DNA of 64,000 nt. It comes from Jejuia sp. UBA6058 (GTDB lineage: Bacteria > Bacteroidota > Bacteroidia > Flavobacteriales > Flavobacteriaceae). The stretch is taken from contig DIYI01000018.1 of the NCBI GenBank assembly GCA_002428965.1, forward strand, positions 1 through 64,000, in the 5' to 3' direction. A model generated the notes under the pieces. That model was not told the origin of the DNA. It was given only the letters and a program-made list of their open reading frames with translations, and searched no databases. Position 1 is the stretch's first letter. Every line of letters starts with the position of its first letter. Below, one piece after another: positions 49,707 through 58,471 of this stretch. Position numbers and translations under genes: made by a program.

Positions 49707-51731
49707 ATGAAGCAAAATCGTATTTGTTCAAAAGGTTTATATCTAAGTTTATTTCTTAGTGTGTTTTCATATTTCCCAATCTTTAGTCAGGATTTTGACT
49801 TAATTAAAGCACAGTTTGATGATTATTTTATTAGCACTTTTGATGACGACAATAGAATAGAATTACTTATAAATACTATACAAAACGATGGTACATGGGA
49901 AACCGTAGATTATGCCTCACAGCGGCCTAACGGTTGGCCTACAACAGATCACCTTTATAATATTAGGGAAATGTGTATTGGATATTGCAACCCTAAATCA
50001 AAGTATTATAAAAACGGAATTGTATTAAAAAAGAGTTTAAATGCATTAACACATTGGATAGACGCGGATTATACAAATCCCAATTGGTACCCTCAAGAAA
50101 TTAGAGTACCAAAGCTCATTTTGACTTGTTATATTCTTTTAGGTGAAGATTTGCCCGAAACTTTAATTACGAGACTACAAGAAAACATTTTAAAGCGCAC
50201 CAAAATTGGTAGAAACGGACAAAATAAAGTATGGCTTTCTGGAGTTGCGTTTATGAGAGGTTATGTTTTAAAAGATGAATTACTCATGGAAAAAGCAGCT
50301 ACATCGCTTTGGGAGGAATTAAAATTAACTAATGAAGAAGGTTTACAAAGAGATTGGAGCTTCCATCAACATGGGCCTCAAATACAAATGGGCACCTATG
50401 GTATTGCCTATCTTGAAACATTTGTAAAATGGTTACTGATTTTGCGAAATACAAAATACAGACCAAAGGAGTTACAACTATCCTTACTGAGAAATTTTTT
50501 AATACATGGTCTTAGTAAGCCACTTTGGAAAGACGATTATGACATAAGTTCGTGTGGTAGAATAATTCCGAAGGAAATGACAAAGAAAAGGGCTGAAAGT
50601 GTTATCAATTCAATTTATCATATGTCTAAGGCCGACTATAAGTTTAAGAAGGCATATAAGAAGTTGCGCATTGCAAATAAAACGATTGGGCATACGGCGT
50701 TTTGGCGATCGGAATTTAGCATACACCGAAGAAAAAATTGGATGGCAACGCTTAAAATGTCTTCAACGAGAATGTTAGGAACAGAAGGTGCTGACTTTCA
50801 GAATGCGTTAGGATTGCATCAAGGTGATGGCACGTTACTATTATATCATGATGGAAAAGAATATGAAGATATTGTACCGTTTTGGAATTGGCATAGACTA
50901 CCAGGAACAACATGCGACCAAGGTCTAAAAAGTTTGTTGCCATTACCTCGACGTCAAAATTATGGGGGTACAAATTTTTCAGGAGTATTGGGTGCAACAG
51001 ATCAAGGTGTTGCCGCAATGATATATAAGCGAGATAGCTTAAAAGCACATAAAGCGTATTTCTTCCTAAAGGATAAAGTTATTTGTTTGGGTGCTGGAAT
51101 TTCTGGTGAATCTAATGATGATGTTTATACTTCCATACAACAAAGCCACTTAATAGGAAATGTGTTTTCGGGCGAGACACTTTTAAATGATGGAGAGATT
51201 AACTTAAATAGTGAAAGTGCAATTTGGCATGATGATTTTGGTTACCAAATTATGGGTGATGCTATTTGTAAGTTTGGAAGTGTTGAAGGTAATTGGAAAT
51301 ATGCGTACCCATCTAGAGGAGACGTTCCTGAAACAGGGCAAGTCTTCAATTTATATTTAAATCATGGCCAATCTCCAAAACATCAGAAATACAGTTATAT
51401 CATTTATCCCGATTTGAGTAGGGCCTCTTTTGCAAAAAAAATAAAGTTAAACACCTATGAAATTCTTGGAAATACTGAAAAGCATCAAGCTATTGAAGAT
51501 AAAGAAACTGTAATGGCAGTATTCTATACCTCGTCTAGTATTAAAACAAAACGTTTTGGCAATATTTCATCAGATAAAACTTGTATTCTAATTGTTGAAA
51601 AAGACAGGTTATTTGTCTCTGATCCCACCTATGAACACGAATCCATAAAAGTTACCTTAGGGAATAGAACATTCGTTGCGAAACTTCCACAAGGTGATTA
51701 TCGAGGTGATAAAGTGGTTATTAATTTATAA
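49707..51731 (+). CDS. Polysaccharide lyase family 8 (chondroitin AC lyase-like)
   Basis: The 674-residue protein has a signal peptide (about 10-28, ending FPIFSQ), an N-terminal helical toroid and a C-terminal beta-sandwich. Catalytic residues fit chondroitin AC lyase spacing: His222 and Tyr231 in HQHGPQIQMGTYG (9 apart), Arg285 in CGRIIPKE (63 after His222) and an Asn at about 173 (GQNKVW). Family enzymes split chondroitin, hyaluronate or xanthan by elimination. The substrate here cannot be fixed. No SusC/D pair or carbohydrate esterase is adjacent; the Gfo/Idh/MocA and DUF1080 genes follow convergently. Confidence 0.9.
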   Translation: MKQNRICSKGLYLSLFLSVFSYFPIFSQDFDLIKAQFDDYFISTFDDDNRIELLINTIQNDGTWETVDYASQRPNGWPTTDHLYNIREMCIGYCNPKSKYYKNGIVLKKSLNALTHWIDADYTNPNWYPQEIRVPKLILTCYILLGEDLPETLITRLQENILKRTKIGRNGQNKVWLSGVAFMRGYVLKDELLMEKAATSLWEELKLTNEEGLQRDWSFHQHGPQIQMGTYGIAYLETFVKWLLILRNTKYRPKELQLSLLRNFLIHGLSKPLWKDDYDISSCGRIIPKEMTKKRAESVINSIYHMSKADYKFKKAYKKLRIANKTIGHTAFWRSEFSIHRRKNWMATLKMSSTRMLGTEGADFQNALGLHQGDGTLLLYHDGKEYEDIVPFWNWHRLPGTTCDQGLKSLLPLPRRQNYGGTNFSGVLGATDQGVAAMIYKRDSLKAHKAYFFLKDKVICLGAGISGESNDDVYTSIQQSHLIGNVFSGETLLNDGEINLNSESAIWHDDFGYQIMGDAICKFGSVEGNWKYAYPSRGDVPETGQVFNLYLNHGQSPKHQKYSYIIYPDLSRASFAKKIKLNTYEILGNTEKHQAIEDKETVMAVFYTSSSIKTKRFGNISSDKTCILIVEKDRLFVSDPTYEHESIKVTLGNRTFVAKLPQGDYRGDKVVINL

Positions 51732-51758
51732 CTGATATACAAGACAACTTTTGAACAT

Positions 51759-51789
51759 AAAAAATGCCAATTTAAAATTGGCATTTTTT
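51759..51789. terminator. Bidirectional rho-independent terminator
   Basis: A 15-bp stem (51759-51773 with 51775-51789) has the core ATGCCAATTT/AAATTGGCAT and A/T runs at both ends. It separates the PL8 gene from the convergent oxidoreductase gene. Confidence 0.88.
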
Positions 51790-51799
51790 AAATTGAAAC

Positions 51800-53131
51800 C
51801 TAAAGCGTAGGCTCCCATCCCTCTTCATAGTCTCGTTTCCATAACATATCAGCACCTTTATTATTTAAAACTTTACCAGTTTTAGTATCTATATTTAAAC
51901 TTTCTTGTAAGTCTTGCGCAATATTTGCTAAATGACACAATTGCGTCGACACTGCTGCATCAGCAATTGGCGAATTTAAAGTTTCATTTTTAACAATAGC
52001 ATCAATAAAGTTTTGCATATGCTTTACGGTTAAACCGTCAAAACCAACTCTATCAGAGGTTTTGTTAGCTTTTGTTTCTTTTTTTTCGTTTTCAAATTGT
52101 TTAGCAATTTCATTCCCTTTAATATCATACTGAATATATTTAGCACGATCCAAATATATACTACCTTTTGTTCCAAAAATGACCGAACCTCTTCCTCCCA
52201 GAGATTTAAAAGCATTGCAACTTCTACCATCCCAAGTCAATAATTTACCACCTTCAAACTCGTAGTTTACCATTTGTGTATCAAACCACTCCCAATCGTC
52301 CTTAAAATGTAATCTTCCACCAGTAGACACAACCCTTTTAGGATATTTAACACCTAAAGCCCAACGACATATATCTATTTCGTGGGTGCCGTTATTATGC
52401 ACTTCTCCTGTTCCCCAAGTTCTAAACCAATGCCAGTTATAAGGATGTACATTGTCTCTATAGGTTTCTCTTGGGGCCGGCCCTTGCCATAAGTCCCAAT
52501 CTAACCAATTTGGCACTTCTACCTCTTTTCCAAATCCAATAGATTTTCTGGAGGAAGCATATACTGCTTTAGCCGCATATACATCCCCTATAATACCTTC
52601 TTGTATATCTCTTACTGCCAAGGCAGAAGTCCGAGAAGAACGTTGCTGATTTCCCATTTGGCAAACCTTTTTATATTTATCTTGAACTTGTACAAGTAGT
52701 TCGTTTTCATGCGGGTTGTGGCTACAAGGTTTCTCCACGTAAACATGTTTCCCTGCTTGCATGCCCATTATTGCCATTGGCGCATGCCAGTGTTCAGGAG
52801 TCGCAACTACTATAGCATCAATTGATTTGTCTTCTAATAACTTTCTAAAATCCTTTTCTGTTCTTGGTGATGCATTTAATTCTTTTTTACAAAATACTTC
52901 AAATTTATCAAGTCTATTTTGGTCCACTTCACAAATAGCGGCAATATGTCCTTGTTTTGAAATATTTATAGCTTTTGCTAATCCATGTGCTCTACCGCCG
53001 CATCCAAGAATTGCAAAATTAACTCTATCATTTGCTCCTAATATTTTGGCATAAGCGCTAGAACTACTTAATAAAGTTACTCCAGCTGCTCCCATGGCCG
53101 TATTTTTTATAAACTTTCTTCTCGTTGTCAT
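51800..53131 (-). CDS. Tat-exported Gfo/Idh/MocA-family oxidoreductase
   Basis: The 443-residue protein starts with a twin-arginine signal (TRRKFIKNTAMGAAGV, cleaved near SSSAYA). The NAD(P) site ILGCGGRAHG is at 41-50 and the family Lys-Pro motif is in YVEKPCSHNP. The C-terminal domain carries the substrate-binding sheet, and the WHWFRTWGTGEVHNNGTHEIDICRWALG stretch (given in parts) holds the usual His/Asp catalytic residues. Such Tat-exported members act on sugars outside the cytoplasm, often making 3-keto intermediates. It lies 13 nt after the DUF1080 gene and is the second gene of that operon. Confidence 0.92.
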   Translation of the reverse strand: MTTRRKFIKNTAMGAAGVTLLSSSSAYAKILGANDRVNFAILGCGGRAHGLAKAINISKQGHIAAICEVDQNRLDKFEVFCKKELNASPRTEKDFRKLLEDKSIDAIVVATPEHWHAPMAIMGMQAGKHVYVEKPCSHNPHENELLVQVQDKYKKVCQMGNQQRSSRTSALAVRDIQEGIIGDVYAAKAVYASSRKSIGFGKEVEVPNWLDWDLWQGPAPRETYRDNVHPYNWHWFRTWGTGEVHNNGTHEIDICRWALGVKYPKRVVSTGGRLHFKDDWEWFDTQMVNYEFEGGKLLTWDGRSCNAFKSLGGRGSVIFGTKGSIYLDRAKYIQYDIKGNEIAKQFENEKKETKANKTSDRVGFDGLTVKHMQNFIDAIVKNETLNSPIADAAVSTQLCHLANIAQDLQESLNIDTKTGKVLNNKGADMLWKRDYEEGWEPTL

Positions 53132-53143
53132 TGGTATATATTT

Positions 53144-54526
53144 TTAGTTTAGTTCTTTAATTTTAATATTTTTAAAATGTACTTCATCACCATGATCTTG
53201 AAGTAGTATTAAACCCTCTTCCGCCTCACCAAAATTTGGCCAGTTTTTGTACTTACTATAGGCTACCAAAGCACGCCACATTTGGGTGTTTCTTTCATAT
53301 TTAACGACTGCAGATCCATTTAAAAAATGAGAAACACTGTTGCCATCAACTATTATTCTAGCACGATTCCATCCATATTTATTATTATATTTTTTGGTGT
53401 ATAATGTTGGAATATATTCTTGTGCGTTAGCAGTTATTAAATCATATAGCGAGCCTAAAGTTCTATTGCCGCTAGTTCCTTTTTTGGCATCAGGATGAAA
53501 TTTATCATCCAAAATTTGAAATTCGCAACCAATTGCAGAACCTTTACCTTTATTTAATTCGGTATCCACAAAATATTTTATACCACTATTGGCAGCCTTG
53601 GTTAATTTAAAATCTACTTCTAGAATAAAATTCTTGTAGGGCTTAGTAGTAACTATATCTCCTCCATGTTCAGATTCGCCACCACCGGAGGCATGAACGG
53701 TCAAAATTCCATCTTTCATACTCCAGCCCTTATCAGGAAAATTATCTCGTTTTGCACCTCGCCACCCTTTGGTGGTTTTACCATCCCAAAGTAATTGCCA
53801 TCCATTATCCTTTTCTTGTTGTGTAAGTTGGTTTTTTAAGTAGCTAATTACAGGTGCAGTGGTTTCGAACTTATAATCATTAGATATTTCGGTTAGATTA
53901 ATATTCCGCCATTTGGTAAGTTTTCCTACCTTATCACCTCCTGCCGCATGCACTTGTAGTGATATAAATCCTGTTTCAACTTTATCTTCTACTAAATTGG
54001 CAATATTAACTCCATTAACCCATGTTGCAATTCTATTTCCACAAGCTATAACTTTTATCTTATTCCATTTTTTATGATTCCAAGCAGATTTAACTTCAGG
54101 ATTATATTCCGTAGTATAACGCCACCCATTTCTACTTTGGTCAAATATACCACCACTCCAACCTCTTGGAGAGGTTTCTGCTTCTACTTGTGGGCCATAA
54201 ACAGAATTTTTGCCTTTTGAAGGATCATGTTGACTTCTTATTTGAACTCCGCCATTTAAACCATCATCAATTGTAGTTTCGTACTCCAATATAAAATTCG
54301 TGTATTCTTTTTTGGTGGATAAATAGGTGCTTGGAGAACCTTTTGTTGTAACACCTATTATTGTATTATTTTCTACCTTAAACTCAGCAAAACCATTAAG
54401 AGCTTTCCATCCTCTTAAATTTTTACCATTAAAAAGCTCAATAGTTTTCTCCTGTGCATTTAAACATGTTGTAAATACCAGAAGCATAGTTACGTAGGCC
54501 AGAGACCTTTGAATAATTAATTTCAT
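53144..54526 (-). CDS. Exported protein with two DUF1080 domains
   Basis: The 460-residue protein has a signal peptide (about 1-24, ending TCLNAQ) and two concanavalin-like DUF1080 domains (about 27-213 and 235-458). Both start with the tryptophan-rich pattern (ELFNGKNLRGWKAL; LLWDGKTTKGWRGA) and contain the KNFILE(Y/V) strand. DUF1080 proteins include 3-keto-glycoside hydrolases that cleave 3-keto-disaccharides, and the co-encoded Gfo/Idh/MocA oxidoreductase would supply such keto-sugars. The first domain may bind and the second hydrolyse, but the residues do not show which. It is the first gene of the operon and is transcribed away from the regulator gene at 54660. Confidence 0.9.
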   Translation of the reverse strand: MKLIIQRSLAYVTMLLVFTTCLNAQEKTIELFNGKNLRGWKALNGFAEFKVENNTIIGVTTKGSPSTYLSTKKEYTNFILEYETTIDDGLNGGVQIRSQHDPSKGKNSVYGPQVEAETSPRGWSGGIFDQSRNGWRYTTEYNPEVKSAWNHKKWNKIKVIACGNRIATWVNGVNIANLVEDKVETGFISLQVHAAGGDKVGKLTKWRNINLTEISNDYKFETTAPVISYLKNQLTQQEKDNGWQLLWDGKTTKGWRGAKRDNFPDKGWSMKDGILTVHASGGGESEHGGDIVTTKPYKNFILEVDFKLTKAANSGIKYFVDTELNKGKGSAIGCEFQILDDKFHPDAKKGTSGNRTLGSLYDLITANAQEYIPTLYTKKYNNKYGWNRARIIVDGNSVSHFLNGSAVVKYERNTQMWRALVAYSKYKNWPNFGEAEEGLILLQDHGDEVHFKNIKIKELN

Positions 54527-54551
54527 TATAAATATTTAGTTCGTGTCTTTC

Positions 54552-54559
54552 AAATATAT
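54552..54559 (-). promoter_or_regulatory. Putative -7 box for the DUF1080/oxidoreductase operon
   Basis: On the minus strand TATATTTG matches TAnnTTTG, 25 nt upstream of the start 54526. Confidence 0.5.
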
Positions 54560-54647
54560 ATATAACCCTTTGTTTTTTTTCTTTTTAACGTCTTTTAATG
54601 GTTGTTTTAATGGTTAAAAGTGGTGTTTTTTACTTAGAAATTTAGTT

Positions 54648-54655
54648 TAAATTTG
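54648..54655 (+). promoter_or_regulatory. Putative -7 box for the membrane winged-helix regulator
   Basis: TAAATTTG matches TAnnTTTG but sits only 4 nt before ATG 54660, so a leaderless or very short mRNA, or a different start, is implied. Confidence 0.35.
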
Positions 54656-54659
54656 TTTT

Positions 54660-55871
54660 ATGGTTTCAAATGAAGAAAAGACTATTGTTTTAGAAAAGTT
54701 GTTAAACAGTAATGTGTTTTCAAAGTCTACCACTAGCAATATTCTTTTAAAGTATTTAATCGAATCCACTCAAAACAATAAAAATATCAATACTACAGAT
54801 ATAGCTTTAGAGCTTTTTGGAGGACAATATGAGCCTGAAAAAAGTGAAGCCACCGTTAGAGTAAATATGTACCATCTTAGAAAAAAGCTTGATAAATACT
54901 TTGAGGGTGAAGGTCTAGATGATGATATTCAGATTGAAATTAAACGTGGTCAATATGGGGTTGAATTTAGAAGAATAAATAAACGAATTTCCAAACGCAA
55001 CAAAAGGGTAATATTGTTTGCTTCTATTATACCAATAGTATTTTTTATTTTTTTTATATACAATAAGCTGAATCCAAATAATCCAATCTGGGATACCAAT
55101 TTTAAGAGTGACAAAGAAACTACACTTTATCTTTATGATATTTTCGGATACTATGGTCCTACTCTATTTAACAAAATTGGATGGCATCGGGATTATGAGA
55201 TCAATTCTCCATCACAGTTTTACAAGAAGATTGAAAACAAACCGGACTTAATAAAGGATTATGCCCCAGGAAGAAATCTATATGTAAATTTTTTAAGTTC
55301 ATATTCCGTAAATAATTTATCGAGGTATTTTGCAGAACATGATAATGAATTTAGCATTGAGAAGTTTCACAACTTATCACCTTTAAAGTTAAAATCGCAA
55401 AATTCTATTTACTTAGGTCCCTTTAGATATGAAAATGCCTTTATTGATTTTTTTAACCTAAAATCTAAGCGTTTTAAATTAATACCAAAACAGCAAAATG
55501 AAGCTACTCAAAACATAGCATTTTTAAATAATGAAGATGTCTTTTATAATGAAGATAGAAATATTGCTTACAGAGATTTTGAAAAAAACATCGATACAAT
55601 TATAAGATTAAATTCTGATGGGCACAGTTTTGAGCATGTACTAGTCGCAAAATTAAATGGAGATAATGACACGAAGAATATGTTGTTTTTATCCAATCAT
55701 GGTTTTGGTGCCACTGCAGCTGTTGAATATTTTACCAATACAGATTCTATTGCCAAATTTAATTCTAGTTATCTTAAAGATGCCGAGGAATTTATTGCGT
55801 TATTTTATGTAAGCGGAAAAGAACGGGCTGCTATGAAAATAGAGCAGGTTTATTTTGATGATAATGAATAA
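54660..55871 (+). CDS. Membrane-anchored winged-helix transcription regulator with unknown sensor domain
   Basis: The 403-residue protein has three parts. Residues 1-105 form a winged-helix domain: LLKYLIESTQ, then DIALELFGGQYEPEKSEATVRVNM, then LRKKLDKYFEGEG and a wing IEIKRGQYGVEF; this layout resembles OmpR-like domains of planctomycete and acidobacterial proteins. A single membrane helix is at about 117-134. The C-terminal 265 residues, which should lie outside the cytoplasm, match no family I recognise; they include YYGPTLFNKIGWHRDYEINSP and LSNHGFGATAAVEYF. It is divergent (133 nt) from the DUF1080/oxidoreductase operon, so it could sense a sugar and control that operon. This target is an inference. 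Confidence 0.75.
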   Translation: MVSNEEKTIVLEKLLNSNVFSKSTTSNILLKYLIESTQNNKNINTTDIALELFGGQYEPEKSEATVRVNMYHLRKKLDKYFEGEGLDDDIQIEIKRGQYGVEFRRINKRISKRNKRVILFASIIPIVFFIFFIYNKLNPNNPIWDTNFKSDKETTLYLYDIFGYYGPTLFNKIGWHRDYEINSPSQFYKKIENKPDLIKDYAPGRNLYVNFLSSYSVNNLSRYFAEHDNEFSIEKFHNLSPLKLKSQNSIYLGPFRYENAFIDFFNLKSKRFKLIPKQQNEATQNIAFLNNEDVFYNEDRNIAYRDFEKNIDTIIRLNSDGHSFEHVLVAKLNGDNDTKNMLFLSNHGFGATAAVEYFTNTDSIAKFNSSYLKDAEEFIALFYVSGKERAAMKIEQVYFDDNE

Positions 55872-55888
55872 TTCTAATTATAAAAAAT

Positions 55889-56401
55889 ATGAAGTCTACT
55901 ACTATATTTTTGGTTTTTGCTTTTACAACATTAGTCGCTTGCAAAAACTCTCCTTCATATCTACATGAAGACGACTATGTTAGTTTTACTTGTCCTAAAA
56001 ACTGGAAAATAACTGAAAAAGAATTTTACGATGGTGGAGGCTTCTATAGTGTTGAGGATAATGGTTTTGATTCTAGTGGATTGATGACACTATCATGGGC
56101 AGATGGCGAGTATGATTTGAATGAACAAATCATTATTTATTCTGAGGACTTGAAAGCGAATTTTGTTTTAAAGAATTCTAATCTATCCTTTGAGAGAATT
56201 GTTGATAGTAAATTTAATAATGCAAAATCCAGAGAAAGCAGCTATACTATGGAATTACTTGGTTTAAAACATGAGGGGCGCATCGTTGCTTTTCATTTAA
56301 AAAATAAAACAGTTGTAATTATAATCCAAAGTGCGTTAGAAGATAAAACTATGAATGATATCAAGTTTGAAGTTATTGAAAAGAGTTTAGTGCTTCATTA
56401 G
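55889..56401 (+). CDS. Lipoprotein of unknown function
   Basis: The 170-residue protein has a lipobox (TTLVACKN, Cys18) and a mature domain of about 150 residues starting YVSFTCPKNWKITEKEFYDGG. The strand-rich order with SFERIVDSKF and KHEGRIVAFHLKNKTVVIIIQSA resembles PsbP/MOG1-type folds, but this is only a shape match. It lies 17 nt after the winged-helix regulator gene and may be co-transcribed with it, so it could be the outer part of the same sensing unit. It is convergent with purC, 14 nt away, with no terminator seen. Confidence 0.65.
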   Translation: MKSTTIFLVFAFTTLVACKNSPSYLHEDDYVSFTCPKNWKITEKEFYDGGGFYSVEDNGFDSSGLMTLSWADGEYDLNEQIIIYSEDLKANFVLKNSNLSFERIVDSKFNNAKSRESSYTMELLGLKHEGRIVAFHLKNKTVVIIIQSALEDKTMNDIKFEVIEKSLVLH

Positions 56402-56415
56402 TAATTCCCAGTTAA

Positions 56416-57363
56416 TTACTTCAAATACTCCAAAACATTACCTTCAATACGCTCTTGAATATTACTAACATCTGCTTTTTCAAAGGTTTCACCAGTAATA
56501 TTTTCATAAAGTTCAATGTAGCGTTCTGAAACGGTTTGTATGTATTCGTCACTCATGAAAGGTACGGTCTGTCCTTCTAAACCTTGAAAATTATTGGAGA
56601 TTAACCATTGCCGTACAAATTCTTTAGATAATTGTTTTTGTGGTTCACCTTTTTCTTGACGTCCTTCATAACCTTCTGCATAAAAATATCGCGAAGAATC
56701 TGGTGTATGAATTTCATCAATTAATACTATTTGTCCATCCTTAGCTTTTCCAAATTCATATTTGGTGTCTACTAAAATCAGCCCTCTTGAAGCTGCAATT
56801 TCAGATCCTCTTTGAAATAATTTTCGTGTATAATCTTCTAGAATTGTATAGTCTTCTTCTGAAACAATACCACGTTTTAAAATATCTTCCCTGGAAATAT
56901 CTTCATCATGATCGCCCATTTCGGCTTTTGTTGCAGGTGTGATGATAGGTTCAGGAAACGCATCATTTTCTCGCATTCCTTCTGGCATAGATACGCCACA
57001 CAACATGCGTTTTCCCGCTTTATATTCCCGCGCAGCATGACCGCTCATATAGCCACGTATTACCATTTCAACTTTAAATGGCTCGCATAAATGACCTACA
57101 GCTACATTTGGGTCTGGTGTTGCGGTTAACCAATTAGGTACTAAATCTTCTGTAGCAGCCATCATTTTGGTAGCTATTTGATTTAAGATTTGCCCTTTAT
57201 ATGGAATGCCTTTTGGCATAACGACATCAAACGCCGATAATCTATCTGTAGCAATCATTACCAATTGCTCATCGTTAATGTTGTAGACCTCCCTTACTTT
57301 TCCTTTGTAGACATTTTTTTGCCCTGGAAAGCTGAAATTTGTGTCAGTAATCGTGTTACTCAT
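56416..57363 (-). CDS. purC: Phosphoribosylaminoimidazole-succinocarboxamide synthase
   Basis: The 315-residue ATP-dependent ligase joins aspartate to CAIR, giving SAICAR in purine synthesis. The N-terminal GKVREVYNINDEQLVMIATDRLSAFDVVMP holds the ATP-binding part (given in short here: KVREVY, ATDRLSAFDV). VEMVIRGYMSGHAAREY and LVDTKYEFGK match the SAICAR synthetase signatures, and IDEIHTPDSSRYF carries the metal site. Length is that of the longer form (like yeast Ade1). Its ATG abuts phoH's last base, with one base of overlap. Confidence 0.96.
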   Translation of the reverse strand: MSNTITDTNFSFPGQKNVYKGKVREVYNINDEQLVMIATDRLSAFDVVMPKGIPYKGQILNQIATKMMAATEDLVPNWLTATPDPNVAVGHLCEPFKVEMVIRGYMSGHAAREYKAGKRMLCGVSMPEGMRENDAFPEPIITPATKAEMGDHDEDISREDILKRGIVSEEDYTILEDYTRKLFQRGSEIAASRGLILVDTKYEFGKAKDGQIVLIDEIHTPDSSRYFYAEGYEGRQEKGEPQKQLSKEFVRQWLISNNFQGLEGQTVPFMSDEYIQTVSERYIELYENITGETFEKADVSNIQERIEGNVLEYLK

Positions 57364-58316
57364 TAATCTCTATTTTCAATGCTTTTGTAGGCAGCTATCA
57401 CCTTTTTTACTAATTTATGACGAATCACATCTTTATCATCTAAAAATACAATACCTACACCTTCTACATTCTTTAAAATCAGAAGTGCCTCCTTTAACCC
57501 GGAAATAGTACGTCTTGGTAAATCTATTTGCCCAGGATCTCCAGTCAATAGGAATTTCGCATTTTTCCCCATACGCGTTAAAAACATCTTCATTTGGGCA
57601 TGGGTTGTATTTTGCGCCTCATCTAGAATTACAAAAGCATTATCTAGCGTGCGACCACGCATAAATGCTAATGGTGCTATTTGTATGGTGCCATTCTCTA
57701 TGTAGCTTGCCAGTTTTTCTGGTGCAATCATATCACGTAACCCATCGTATAATGGCTGCATGTAAGGATCTAATTTTTCCTGTAAATCTCCTGGTAAAAA
57801 TCCTAGATTCTCTCCTGCTTCAACAGCAGGTCTTGTCAAAATAATACGTTTTACTTCTTTGTTTTTTAAAGCTCTTACCGCTAGTGCAACTCCAGTATAG
57901 GTTTTACCAGTACCAGCTGGCCCAATGGCGAATACCATATCATTTTTTCTAACGCTATCAACGAGTTTTCTTTGATTTACGGTTTGCGCTTTAATGATTT
58001 TCCCGCCTACGCCATGGACTATAGCTTCTCCACTATCTTGAGAGGTTTTATAATCCTCACTACTTTGACTTGTTAAAACACGCTCTATTACATTTTCATC
58101 AAGTTTGTTGTACTTAGCAAAGTGTTTTAAAAGCATCGTAATACGTCTATCAAACTCCTCTAGTAATTCTTCATCACCAAAGGCTTTAATTTTATTACCG
58201 CGTGCTACAATTTTTAATTTAGGGAAGTACTTTTTTAGAAGTTCTATATTGGCATTTTGAGCTCCAAAAAACTCTTTTGGAGTTATTTCTTCAAGTTCTA
58301 AAATAATTTCGTTCAA
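57363..58316 (-). CDS. PhoH family ATPase
   Basis: The 317-residue cytoplasmic P-loop ATPase has Walker A GPAGTGKT at 132-139 and Walker B FVILDEAQ at 228-235. The N-terminal 100 residues (ELEEITPKEFFGAQNANIELL and KHFAKYN) are the usual extension before the ATPase. PhoH proteins are linked to RNA metabolism and phosphate starvation in E. coli, but the exact activity is uncertain. It overlaps the purC start by one base, so it should be the first gene of a phoH-purC transcript. No promoter was recognised upstream. Confidence 0.93.
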   Translation of the reverse strand: MNEIILELEEITPKEFFGAQNANIELLKKYFPKLKIVARGNKIKAFGDEELLEEFDRRITMLLKHFAKYNKLDENVIERVLTSQSSEDYKTSQDSGEAIVHGVGGKIIKAQTVNQRKLVDSVRKNDMVFAIGPAGTGKTYTGVALAVRALKNKEVKRIILTRPAVEAGENLGFLPGDLQEKLDPYMQPLYDGLRDMIAPEKLASYIENGTIQIAPLAFMRGRTLDNAFVILDEAQNTTHAQMKMFLTRMGKNAKFLLTGDPGQIDLPRRTISGLKEALLILKNVEGVGIVFLDDKDVIRHKLVKKVIAAYKSIENRD

Positions 58317-58426
58317 AAGCGTTTATTTAATATAGTTTGGGTTTTAATATTAGCGTGATATCTGTTCAATAAGATGAAATGATTTATTAGTTTTGTTACA
58401 CAGTTATCGCGTCGACCAAAAATACA

Positions 58427-58434
58427 TAATTTTG
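58427..58434 (+). promoter_or_regulatory. Putative -7 box for the SAM hydrolase gene
   Basis: TAATTTTG matches TAnnTTTG, 37 nt upstream of ATG 58472. No TTG lies at the usual upstream distance. Confidence 0.45.
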
Positions 58435-58471
58435 GACGAGCTACCCTTAAAAACATATCAACAATTTGCCC

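Noticed and set aside
51731..51800. Possible CRISPR or tandem repeat seen as A/T-rich symmetry
   Set aside because: It is one hairpin terminator only; no repeated units follow.
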